A DNA stretch of 64,000 nucleotides, from positions 763,856 to 827,855 of the forward strand of contig NW_019775713.1 of the NCBI RefSeq assembly GCF_001039355.2, in the 5' to 3' direction. This DNA is from Lingula anatina (taxonomy: Eukaryota > Brachiopoda > Lingulata > Lingulida > Lingulidae). The first letter of the stretch is position 1. Every line of letters begins with the position of its first letter. The translations under genes and the position numbers were made by a program. The notes beneath the pieces were generated by a model. It had not been told where the DNA came from. It did no database searches and was given only the letters and a program-made list of their open reading frames with translations. Shown piece after piece: positions 50,901-62,749 of this stretch.

Positions 50901-52324
50901 CCCCTTGAGCAGCACGCGAATGAGATGACTTTTATCTTCGTTTCTGAAGGCTGCTTTACAGATATTTTCTCAATTTGCATTTCAATAAAGCTTGAACAAA
51001 GATGAACCTGTTTTATTCGCATTGTAACCATTATGAGGCGCGTCAGCTCTGTTCAAATGATAATCATAAATGTCGCGGAATTAGCAAAATTGTTTATCCT
51101 CGGGGCGCTATCCAAGTTGAGGAGGTTCAAAAGAATCACAAAAATTCCCATAAACCTTTCAACGCCTATGTCAGGTGAAGCACGCTAAATACACAAAATT
51201 GCTTCTTTTTGTCGAGAAACAAAAAGTTAAAAAATCTAGCCCCTCGATCCAGCCTCGGGCCATGCCTCATCGCATCATCTCTCTTAATGTACTGTCCACA
51301 TAGCAGGTGTATGGGGGTTTATTTTTGTGTTAGGTTGGATTCAAAAGGGTCCCCTTCATTGTATTATGCTGTACAATTGACTTTGTGAATCCAAAATTTT
51401 ACTGACAATAAACACGTTTATTACTAATCAACTTTGGTCCGCCGAGAAATAAGCCCCCGAAAGTAATTTTAGGGGGAAGGGGATAAGACGCATTGCCTTA
51501 TTTTAATGTTTAATGTATTAGGTTATTTTAAAATGGGAATTAAATATGCTGCCTTTCTATTTGGAAATCTTAACACATATTGAGTAATATCAACGTTGTG
51601 ATTCATCACAATCCACACCTAATACACCTCGATCACACTCTGAAAATTTGTGTCATTTTTATTTAAGCCATTCAAAACCTGTATCGCAAAACCTCTGATA
51701 GGGGGCCTATATCTTACCTTCACAATCGTCATCATACTCCTCATCATCTTCCTCGTCATCTTCGTTATTTAAAACGTCAATTTCTTTAGATCGTGAAATC
51801 TTGTCGCTCCAAGAGGTTTTAAGTTTGTTATATTTCTTGTCTCGTGTAAGGTCGCTTCGTAGCGTTGACATGGACCCCAGGCTCCCGACTGAGGAAGTAG
51901 GGGACACGTTTTTCATGGAAAAGTCTAAAGAAGAAGGAATGGACACACTTATACACGGGGGTGACGGCCTAGGTGCTCTCACGGGATGTCTGTCACTTAG
52001 GATGTCTGTGATCAAAAAGCTTGGACGCGCGGAGGGCGGTGTAACACTGACAGGGGCATTGCTTTTAGCCTCCCCCTCCTCAGTACTGTCTTTTCGTTTC
52101 TTTTTCTCACTCTGTGCCTCCTCCACTCTCTTTGAAATATTTGATGCTGGCGAGTCAGCTTCTGAGGCCGTCGGGGATGATAACGCCGGTGACACAGACC
52201 GGGGTCTTTTTCTGTTTCGTTCCTCTTGTTTTTCTTCACCTGTATCATTCCCCGTGTCAGCTAAACCTGTCGTCTTACTTGTCGCCACCAGAGCTTTTAT
52301 GTCATACTTCGACGGACTACTCAT
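44838..52324 (-). CDS. Barhl: BarH-like homeobox transcription factor (3 exons)
   Basis: Exons on the minus strand are 52324-51718, 45674-45443 and 45102-44838, totalling 1104 nt for 367 residues, with canonical splice sites and matching phases. Residues 102-109 (SFLITDIL) are the BarH FIL motif, which in relatives recruits Groucho-type co-repressors. Residues 187-203 are strongly acidic. The homeodomain at about 228-287 starts [13 protein letters not shown], continues [19 protein letters not shown] and ends [17 protein letters not shown], with the Thr before WYQNRR that marks BarH proteins. The last intron splits NRR/TKW. After it comes the family tail [19 protein letters not shown]. The N-terminal FIL motif of vertebrate Barhl is not clear here. 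It is a nuclear DNA-binding regulator, known in relatives for neural and sensory development. Intron 1 is about 6 kb. Confidence 0.95.
45872..45958. repeat. compound (CT)n(CA)n microsatellite
   Basis: About 22 CT units directly followed by about 20 CA units within Barhl intron 1. Confidence 0.95.
47946..47995. repeat. (AAT)n microsatellite
   Basis: About 17 AAT units in Barhl intron 1. Confidence 0.95.
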
Positions 52325-53200
52325 TGTGACCGAGTTCTGCTATATTTTCACCAAATCCCCTGCTTTTTTCTGGTGCCGATTGATATGTGTAATGGCTTAA
52401 TAAATGTTGACACTTTTTTCTTGTATATTTCAACTGGGGCTGAAATCTGCAGTTCCACGTGAGATTCCGTGCTCAGTTCGACCCCTAAGCTTTCTCAGCG
52501 CAGTTGCACTCGTGTTTGTCCACAGCTCACTGGGTCGGTGTTCCACTATGCAGCTTACACAGAATTACCCCGGTACTTTACGCGTCTGTCAAGGCTAAGT
52601 GGTAAATTTTCATCGGCATCATATGTCCTTCCACCGCGCTCTCTCGTCGATGTTTAACACCACTCGACAAGTGATACACTGTAATAAAGACATAATCAAC
52701 TCCGCCGCGATTCCATCACCAGCTGGTTTTTTACTATCCATACTAGGGGCACCTTTATAACATCCTTACGCCATTAGATCCTGACGAGGGATGCTGCCTG
52801 TACTCACCCACGTTTGGATAAAACATTAGAAGTAGTCGAGGCCCGGGTCGCGCGTTCCTAACAAGTGAGTAAAGCAGCGCATTAAGTCATTAGCGGGTGA
52901 CTGAGCTGCTTCTGCGTTTTCATTGGTTTATTTCGACCGGATGGACGACACGGCAGCCCTTCAGTGCTATCGCTGGGGAGGGGCGGCGCGAGTTGTCAAA
53001 TACAGATTCAACGATGATAACAGTTCGACTATTCTGTCAACAGAGGAAGTGGAGAAATTATTATTCATAGCTGTTGGTTTAGGAAAAGCTCGTTAACACT
53101 CCGGTAAACTAAGATTAGCACTACCACGTGACGGGTCTCCGTCCGCTACGATGGGGAGACGAGATACAGCGTGTGCCTACGTACTTGAACCTGGGAGAAT
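52325..53200 (-). promoter_or_regulatory. probable Barhl promoter and 5' UTR region
   Basis: This is the sequence directly upstream of the Barhl ATG. It is less AT-rich than its surroundings, notably at 52780-53060, with a GGGGCGGCGCG patch near 52980 and a minus-strand CCAAT at 52922-52926. No TATA box was recognised; the transcription start is not determined. Confidence 0.35.
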
Positions 53201-56200
53201 TTATTAGACGAACCAGTCCTTCAGCAAAAGAAAGTTCAATTTTTTTCTTTTTGGTCCTACAACTCGTTTCAAATTTGTGGGTTGCCTAGCAGAGAAGATT
53301 TTGAGGTGTTTTTTTTGTTTTTTTTTGCTTAATTTTTCAAAATCTATAAGTATATATATAATTACCGGGATTTTTTTATATGTTCATTATCGTCTTTCTT
53401 ATTTTCCAAAATCTAACCCCAACAATTTTTTTGAAAAAAATATCTCACTGTGTTTCTTTTTTTTTTAAGTACCTTCAAGATAATTAGCTTACCACCATAC
53501 ACCAGCATAATCTCCACGTCGTTATCTTTTTCTTTGTCGTATGTAGTTAAGTAATTTGAAATGTGTGTAGTTCAGTTTAATACGTAGGTCATGGCCTCAA
53601 ACACCTAATAAGAAAGACGCCAGTATAGCGACATTGTGTAGTGTGTACAGGGTAACTATATTTTGCTTGTAGGTCGCCAAATGATCCCGCGAGACATGAT
53701 TTTCTTACTCTCAGCAACAAAAATGATCACTGTAAAACCGAACCACTTTGTTCGTGCAAATAAAAAACACATTTGTCATCGTACAAGACGGAATAGCACT
53801 GACAAATATCTGCCACTGCGGCGACATGGGTTCCACGGGAGACTGGTGACTTGTTTTCGAACATTATGTCTTGGCATTTGTCGTGTCATGGGAGGTTTAT
53901 TTTCTGTTATGGTGTTAATTTATACAAAGAAATACAAGACTTCCCGGTGATCAGTAGTGGTGCCACTGTACTGCACGTTTTGATTTTTAAGCATTTTATC
54001 TGCCAGTCAAATTGGCAGGAGCTTTGACACATCCAAAACTAAAATCTGCCCCTTCTTACCTTTAGTTTTCAATATGTCCTATTCATTTATTTAAACGTAA
54101 ACATCGCTTAATTTTTATCAAAGCATCTGAAATGAGTAACATTTACAAGTACAATACTTATCTGAAATCCGCTTTAAGACAGTGATTCGAAAACACGCAA
54201 TTTGAAGAAATTTAGATGTGGAGCAAATCTCGACATTTGATTGGTCAAAGGCCATCTCTTTCTTGGACACAGCCTTTGGCGGATTTCTTCATTTTAGGGT
54301 GTAACGACATAAATAGTCTGCAGTAAGAAAAATAAAAGTATTTAGTCACAAGGAACACAACCCTTATCATAATTACCCCGAGATCACACTGTTATTGTTA
54401 AAAAGCCGGAGGTTAGATAGTTCTCAACGCTTGATAATAAATCACCGACTCAACCAGTGATTCTTATCGTCGGATGGAGGTAACGAGTCGTATATTCTTC
54501 CCTATCGTCGCGGTTCTTTAACGATAAGCGTGATTTAAAAGGGTATCTGTAAGTTTTATCGCCCTAACCTCATATGGTTTGTAGAATGGTTTGACGGCGC
54601 TGAATTGCTACCTGGGCGCGGCATAACTTCCTAGATTTTGTAAAGGTGGGATTTGGAATTTAAGTTTGAAGAAAAAAGGAAGTGGGAGAGGCCTCAGTAT
54701 GACTATGCTTTTAACGGTGTCAGTTCTCCGGTGTTTACAAGGGAAATGTATTAAGTTCATTAACCCGTTGATAACAACTGTGCTCAATCTGTCAAAATAC
54801 AAGGACGTGGAATTAGGTGAGGAAAGTATAGTAACTGCTACAACTGACTCCATAAACAGTTGGCCAACACCAAGTGAATTTTTCATAAAACGCTGGTAAA
54901 TCGCATAAAAATGAAAGTATTTTAGCGACAAATATGTATTAGTTTGTATTTATTGTCATTAATAAAAATCTAGTATTTTTCCCCGCCCGCTTCAAAATGA
55001 CGTGCATTTTAAATGTATTTACTTTGAAAATCCATTCCTTTTAAAATAATCAAATGGATTTCAATTTCAAATTCCTGTGAAGAAATATATTCTGTTTTCA
55101 TTTATCCATTTGACTATTCATTCTCTTTTGTCATGTCAAATCTTTCATTACTGGCTTCACAACAGAAGGGTCGGAATTTTCGTTTTTTCTCGCGAGACTT
55201 TGTTCTTTACTTATAATGACGTAATGGAAAGGGAAGTTCCGAAAGAAACTATATTACTATAGTTTCTTTAAGAAACAGTCTTACAATCAAACTGTAGCCA
55301 GTGCCTGTCTGTACCACCAATGTTAAGAGAAGTAAAAATGAATTGAGAAAAACAAGTCTCCTGAAATTTCCATATATAGTATAAGTCTCACTCTATATGG
55401 ACATACTCTTGTAGCTGCCATTCTTGCAACTATAACTCTATCATCACCATAAGTTTAAACACCATTCGTTTAATGCGGATGGTCAAAATCGAGTAAATAT
55501 GGTGTGTGGGGCAATATGTCCAAATATATTGGCATTCTTCAAATTTATCGACAAAAACAATTTAACGAAAATGGCACCAGAAAGAAGTATTTGCGCTAAG
55601 AAAAATAAACGAAAGGTCGTATTCTTGGAGCCCGGAGTTTATCAAAAGAAATAATGAAATCCATTGATCTTCGTCTAACTGCTCGCTAGGAAGTCTTCTT
55701 GTTTTGCCACTGCCCATTTCCTCCAACAAACCGTTGCCATGGTGACGCCGTGACAGACTCGCAGAGATCACACCTCGATGATTGCCGAACTGTGTCCGGG
55801 GGAAGTGACTCCTTTTTCTTCATCTAAGCCAGTAAATTAGTCCGTCACTTAGAATTCAGTAGCACAACTGAGTTCTTGAGACGCTGAGAGCAATCGACTT
55901 CTTAGCCTATCTTTAACAAAGCTCTTGTCAGACGTCTAAATATTGTTTTCATTCTATTTTGCTTCTATTACATCGACTCTATAGCAATTGATCGGCGCTG
56001 ATAGGTATTAAATTGAAGACAAATTACGTTTTAGCGCAGCGTGTGTTTCGTGAAAAATAACTCGTTTCTGGCGGTCGCTCATACGGAAAGTAATAAAAGG
56101 AGGAAATCGGGTAAATTATCATTTTTCGGCGAAGTGATTTTTGTACAATGGTGAAGACGTATCGACTAATAGACTAAACTAATGACATAGCTGTGTTTGA

Positions 56201-59200
56201 AAGATATCGTTTTTCCTCTATTTTTTTTTCTTCGTGATTTAGATTTCCTCTACGGCTAATGTGCTAAATTAGCTATATTGGAACACCGCGGCGTTTCTCA
56301 CCGCTCTGTAAGAATACTGATGAAGAACTGCAACAAAGAAGTTGTAGAAACGGGAATGTAAGTTAGAAGAAGATGGAATGGGTGAGTAAAACTGAGATCA
56401 ACTGTCCACTAATAAATGTGTTTACCCGAAAAATTCCCTCCAAAAAAATTTTTTTTAATGTGAAAATAACTGAAGTTTAATCGTAAACAAACAATATACC
56501 AAAATGGTAATTATGTAAGCGATGGTATATGAAATCAACTATATTGTTCCGTGGGCCTACTAAATTTTATAAAAAATTCTAATATTCTCATATTACAGTC
56601 TGGCTCGGATTACAAATGACATGTTAGCTTGCAAAGACCTTGTGTTCGACGAATTTGTCTGTAATACTGATAACTGACGAATATGACTCGACGATTGGTT
56701 CTGATGATTATTAATATCGATGAAAAGAGGAAATTCACCACGAAGTTGCGTGTGCTTCAGCTTACGACCCCCTTCATGTTAAGGAAGTGATGTGTTTTTG
56801 CACGAAAGCACCCTGCTGCCGTCTGAAAGCAACTCATAATTAATTGTAACATTTTGCGCCTACAAAGTAATCAGCAGAATGGAGCAATATATCCAAACAA
56901 ATTCATTAACTGTTGTAGCAAAAATATCCTAAAAAGGACTTCGAAGTTGAGAGTGATGAAAAACCCTTTTGTGGTTGTTTTCGACATGCAGGTGATGACT
57001 CTATACCTTTCCAAATATTGCTTTTTAGGCATGAATTCCGAGAGAAATAGCGTAGGAACAATTTTACAGTTTTTCCAATGCATGTCATTGACCTGGTAGA
57101 GGCATGTTGTCAACATAAATCACCGTCACATATATGAGTAGCGAGACGAGTATCACATCAATTCTAGAAAAGAATTTCCCAGTCGTATTGAGTGTACTCC
57201 TAATCTCTTACGTTATGGGCAACGGTGTAACACCTACAGATCATGTAAAAACCACTAACTCAAAAATGGCTCGAATTCTTGTTAATAACTAGCACTTGCA
57301 ACCGTATCACATTTCTTTTTCATGAAATGCACGAGGACAGAGTTTAGATTCTAAAGGTGCATCTCATACGGACTCGCATCGCGTCACCTTTTGAGCCCCA
57401 AGGGAGACGAGCGGTTGTTCAGTAACAGTTTTTGCCTTTCTCTCCTCATTATTGCATTGATTACTTGGTACTCCCCACCAATCCCCGCTTCCCTGCTATC
57501 TATTGTAATTATCCAGTAGCCAGGACAGATGGCCCCTTAGTTGAAAATCTATAGTTGCAAATGACTTAATTTACGTGTTTCTGAAGCCTCGATGATGAGG
57601 TTTATCTCTTTACATTAAAGTGAAACAGAATAAGAATGGCAAGAAGCGATTTAGAGGCCTTATTTAATCACGGGGAGCCTTTTAATGAAGGAGATACAGG
57701 TTAAAAGATTGGAGACAACTCGAAACTCGCGTTCAAGAGATTAAATAAATTGAAGTGATTGTCAAGAGCCACGGTTGCGTCCACGGTCTGGGGCCTCGTG
57801 GTTTGATTTGGCTTATGGTTAAATGGATATCCCAATCACGATATCTGTAAACCGCACTCCGGGCGATAGACACAGGGGTGGGGCCGCCCTCAGTGGATAA
57901 AGCTATCGACTCCCGTACAAAGTGGCTTGATTGTAAAGGGGCAAAGTGAAGACAGGGAGAAGAAATTGACTTGTATTGAGCGTTAACCCTGACACTTGAT
58001 CAAATGGGCTGTTGATCCGCACTAACAATATGTTATAATACCTGGAGGATTAGCTTCTAGCTGTCATTTCTCTCGAGGCAATGACATACAGCTCTGATAC
58101 GTGACGGGACATCACAGTCATAGGATAAGTGTCCTAACCCAGACAAATGGTATATTTAAAATAAACAAATTTTCATTCTGTACGTTTTTGCAGATTAAAT
58201 TGGGTTTGTGACACTGGATAGACCTGCTGTTTTGCAGCATTGTAATTTTTTCTGTCATTTCTGGATTTTGCCTGCCACTTATCCACGTTTTAATGAGACT
58301 GGGTTTTCTACCCCTTCGCTACAAGCTAAAGGCTGATGTTCCCGTAAAAGAAGACATTATCTAAGAAAGGTCGTAAGTGGCGTTGTCAACGTTTTTTTTT
58401 TTTTTTTTTTTTCTTGATTTTTCTTTTTACATATATTGCAAATGTATGTCCTGGTATGGTAAATGTGCAAATTTCGAGACAGCAAAGAGAAATCTGGTTT
58501 ATAGAAATCTGATGTCTAATTTGCGCTGTGTAAGGGCAAAGTACTTGCTTTCTCATTAGAAATGTTATATCACAGCAAACTAATTGTTTCTCAAGTCTCA
58601 TTAGCTAAATTAGCGGTAACTTTCACCTTATTTTAATTACAACTTGTAGGATGTAGATAATAATCTGCTGTGATAACTTCTCCGTACATAAATGTCATTA
58701 ATATGTACTTATTTAATGCTACTTAAAGTCTTTGCTGAAACGTTGATTGTCAGTAGGCCTTTTTCTTTCTTTTTTTGAATGATGATGAATATACAGCAGA
58801 ATCTCAATTGTCGTATTCTAAAAAAATAAAAGTACATTTTGAAAAGGTCAAGTGATTTATTAACAGTCAAGAGTTCAATATTCTGTTATGAAGGAAATAA
58901 ATATTTTTATGAGAGATATGGACTTTTTGGGAAGAACAATTCGTTGAAATGTGCGACTGATTTATTGCCATTGCTTAAATACAATTAAAACACAACGACA
59001 TGAAAAAAGCGCGACTCAAATTTTTTTTCATTAAAATTAAAATTAGAATTGCAATATATAAGTTGCAATGAAATAATTAATCAGATTATACGAAGAGAAT
59101 ATTTTGCACCGATTTATCTGTATAGAAAAACGGATTTGGTAAATAATATGTCATGGATAAGTGTTTACCTTCAAAACCAAAATTAAAATGAAATGAGAGT

Positions 59201-59306
59201 GTTGAGTTTTATATCTAGATCTTTAGCTAAACACTTTTTTACTCCTAAAAACGTATGCGTTTTCATTCCAATTAAATACAGAGCACGTAGTTTTTCATAC
59301 CTGTAA

Positions 59307-59634
59307 CAGTGGCGGATTTAGAAGGGGTCAGGGGGGGGGGGCTGACCCCACTTCGGTTTCTGAAAAATATATCACACCAATATTTCCCTCATTAAATTAG
59401 AATTTTGACTAGTTCTAAACCGTACCAAAGGGTACTGTTTGCTCTCAAAAAAAATTTCGGGGACCCTGAACAGGCCCCGAACCCCACACCAAGTGGGGTA
59501 ATGGTCGGCTTTGCATCCGAGGCCTGTCGTTCCAGACAAAGTTGAGAACTATTGTATTGTATTTTAACTATTGTATTGTATTTTAACTATTGTATTGTAT
59601 TTTAACCCTTCAAATAATCCTGGATCCGCCCCTG
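59307..59634. mobile_element. MITE with CAGTGGCGGAT ends and 5 bp target duplication
   Basis: It begins CAGTGGCGGATTTAG and ends CTGGATCCGCCCCTG, imperfect inverted repeats, flanked by TGTAA on both sides (59302-59306 and 59635-59639). Inside, 59549-59605 is a 19-base unit repeated three times. The interior shares the AAACCGTACCAAA segment with the copy at 62612. Confidence 0.85.
59549..59605. repeat. 19 bp tandem repeat, three copies
   Basis: CTATTGTATTGTATTTTAA occurs three times without a mismatch inside the MITE. Confidence 0.95.
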
Positions 59635-62611
59635 TGTAAGATATCCATTTATTGGAACTTAAGGAGCAGCATGTGCAGGCATACATCTGCGGTTTACACA
59701 ATAGGCACAATAACAAGCATGATAACACAAAAACACTAGACTGCAATATCTAACCATATTAAAGTGCAGTTTCAATCATGATTAATACATTGAAACAAAA
59801 ATACGAAAATAGCACAAACTTTTGACGCTGTATATACTGGATAAACAATATGCTGAACAAACTTAGTGGTAAATGTTTGTGAATTATTATGTGTACCTAA
59901 TTACAGTTCATGGCATAAAGGATGTGATCATTATCATCATTTACGCTTTTAGGTTAAGTACCAGTCCAATTAAGTGCCTATTGTTCTCATCGCCCACTGG
60001 TAAATTAATTAATCTTTGTGTTTTCGAGATCGGTTATTTAGTATGGAGGCGTTAGCAGGTGTTAAGACTAAAACAAGAAATCTCTCTTGTAGAGTTGTTA
60101 TTCTTTGCAATCGACGAAAAAAAGTTGTCAGGTTTTCGCATACTGTTTTGGGGAAAGAGGACCCAGTTTCTGTTCTTGAATTTGTGCAATAAAATAATTG
60201 GAACAAAATGATGCATTTTTTGAGAAACTTTTAGGTGCAGCTGTATTTATTTGCATGTGCTAATTCAAGGTTAACGTTTACAGTGTTGGCATGATGTGTT
60301 GTGTGTTCGGCCATGCGATTCTTTTGACTAGTTTTTATGTACTTGGCATTGCTATACTGAAATGGATAATAGTAAGACGAGAGGATCGCGTTTTGGCGAA
60401 GCAATACCGCAAACTCCATTATGTGAAAGATTCAGTATTATAACACTACTTAACTACATACATATACTGACCAAACAGCATTTTTGTTATTTAAATAAAT
60501 TATATATAAGCTTAATTATTATGAAACAGGAGCAAATACTTTTAAAAAGGTGGCTACAAACTTTGTAAATGTAAGATGTAATATATCTACAATTAGTGAA
60601 TGTTCTTCAAGCAAGATGAATTGTTTTATTGTGCAAGTATTGAAAAATTCAAAATAAATATTCATTTGAAATATATGAAATCTAGACAAGAAACGAATGC
60701 ATCTTAACCTCGTAAATGACATTTCTATTCGTAATCTAAATGATACCTAAAAGGACTGAAAATCAAATCGCATTCAAGACACCAAAGCAAAGATATATGA
60801 CGTAACTTAAGAAATCAATATCAAAGTTCATTTCAGGGAAATACACCGATGTTTCTCAGAAAGAATTTATTTGGCATTGTCAACACACAAGGGTGCGATT
60901 ATGAAGGTTATGCGGCAAAGGCCTTTTGGAAACCGAGCCCAACCTATTCTGATGGCCGTTGCATTTTCCCATGGTAGTTCAATATAGTATGTTTCTCTTT
61001 CTTCTTCTTCTTCAAAGACATTAATAAATTAGAAACAGGATCATAGGTTGGGGCATCTGTGGCAGAAACATTTTCCCTAAAGTCGTCTGCAAAAAGCTTC
61101 TCTTGCGTCTCCGTGGTGACGTCACGACCGCGGACTCCACCCGAGCTTCAGGTCTGTTTCAACATGCATGAGGCAGTCCATTAATTAACGTTGAGCGAGC
61201 CGACACGTAAACATCCAGGGAAATTACTAAATTGGATTTAATCTTTTATAGAAGTTTTTGTGCTAGTCTCTGACTAAAGGATCCCTTATCCCTGCGGAGG
61301 GTATTTAGAGTGATTGTGATATAAACTCAAGAAAGTTAACCTGCCCCAATAGGCCAGAACACGCAAAGAAACGCTTTGGCTTATTACTCATGAAATTAAT
61401 TAAAACTTTTTGCTCCAAATGCAGCAAGGAGTGATAAATAATTCCTGTATTTTTCGCTAAGTTTCCCCGCATGGCATGCAAGGCGATGATAAGCAGTCGA
61501 AATTAATCTACAAAATGTATGAATCGGGCTTACACTTCGAGCGATTACCTCTGTGGAACGCTAACCGAAGATCAAGCACTTCATTTTGGAGAAACTAATG
61601 AGGCAAGATATTAGACCTTGGGTTGGCACGGCAACTTGCAACTTGTTCTTCAGTATTGATAAGTAGGTTTGTGTCAACGGCGGTACTCTAGAGAACTGAA
61701 CGTGTTACGGATATCGAGAGGGTTTTCCACATTATTTCTTGTCCGCCATTTCATCTCATTACAAGTGGAAGTAAAGGGGGTTTCATTGCCAGTGAGAGGC
61801 AGATATTTTTACCGGACGCTCTGAAGAGCACTTCTTTCATTCACAAATAATTAAAATGTTTTCAATGAATCTTGGGTCTTTATTTTCACAGCTTTCATCA
61901 GAAGAGGTGGTATTTTACTGTCGCTTACTGACACTTTCTGTGACGTTTTGTCGGAATTGCCTCTTTTAAAAAAGTTTGCTAAAAACTTAATCGCATGCCA
62001 TTATAAGTTAAGAAATCTGTTGCTGAGAAACAAAAACGGAATACATTAACGGGAATAGGTTATTATATGGTTATAATCAACTTTCAATTTGAGTAGCAAT
62101 ATAACTAAGCTGTTCGTTTAATCAGGTACCGGATATGATCCTTACAGACGCATGTGCTAAGTTAATAATTTTTTACTAGTAATCTTATGCCACTTTTTTT
62201 CTTTGTTGTTACCGCTTATTATAGAGCCCCACATGTACATCTCAGTTTGTTCAAACTATTATTCAATTGTCTCCCCCTTACAGCCTTGCCCTCCTCTCCA
62301 CCGCCATAAGTGCCCTTGTAATTTTGATATCAATTTTAGAATTGACGTATAATTTGTAGAATTAAAACCCCAGTGTAGCACAATAATTTCACTTTAGACA
62401 TAATGTACTAACTGCGTACATAATCTAATCCATACGATTTTCTTTTAAAAATTCCCAACGGGCATTTGAATTCCAAGGAAATGTTCCTACAACTTAAAGT
62501 AGTCATAATTGGACATCAGAGTACCCATTAGAATTCATTATAAGCATAAGAAAATTGACCATGAGAAATATCTGGTAACATCGACATTATGTTATGTTAT
62601 GTTATGTTATG

Positions 62612-62749
62612 CAGTGGCGGGTTTCTTAAAAAAATCCATAATGGGCCCTCTTAAAATTAGAATTTCGGCTAGCTGAATCATAGTTCCAAACCGTACCAAA
62701 TGGCACCGTTCGACCTCGAAAATGCCAAGGGGTTCGGGATCCGCACCTG
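62612..62749. mobile_element. second copy of the CAGTGGCGG MITE, inserted in (TTATG)n
   Basis: It starts CAGTGGCGGGTTTCTT, ends GGGATCCGCACCTG, and shares TTAGAATTT, GGCTAG and CCAAACCGTACCAAA with the 59307 element. Both flanks are TTATG repeats, so a 5 bp duplication is consistent but cannot be proven. Confidence 0.75.

Larger units (their letters stand above)
45675..51717 (-). other. Barhl intron 1 (6 kb)
   Basis: It contains (CT)n(CA)n at 45872-45958, (TTTA)n near 47607-47638 and (AAT)n at 47946-47995. A less AT-rich stretch at about 50760-51130 has several homeobox-type cores and E-boxes and could be an intronic enhancer. No coding frame is convincing. Confidence 0.6.

Noticed and set aside
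51801-52400. 199-codon plus-strand frame
   Set aside because: Antisense shadow of Barhl exon 1, whose minus-strand product has the FIL motif and correct splicing.
53663-53950. 95-codon frame upstream of Barhl
   Set aside because: No recognisable domain, arbitrary composition and no splice context.
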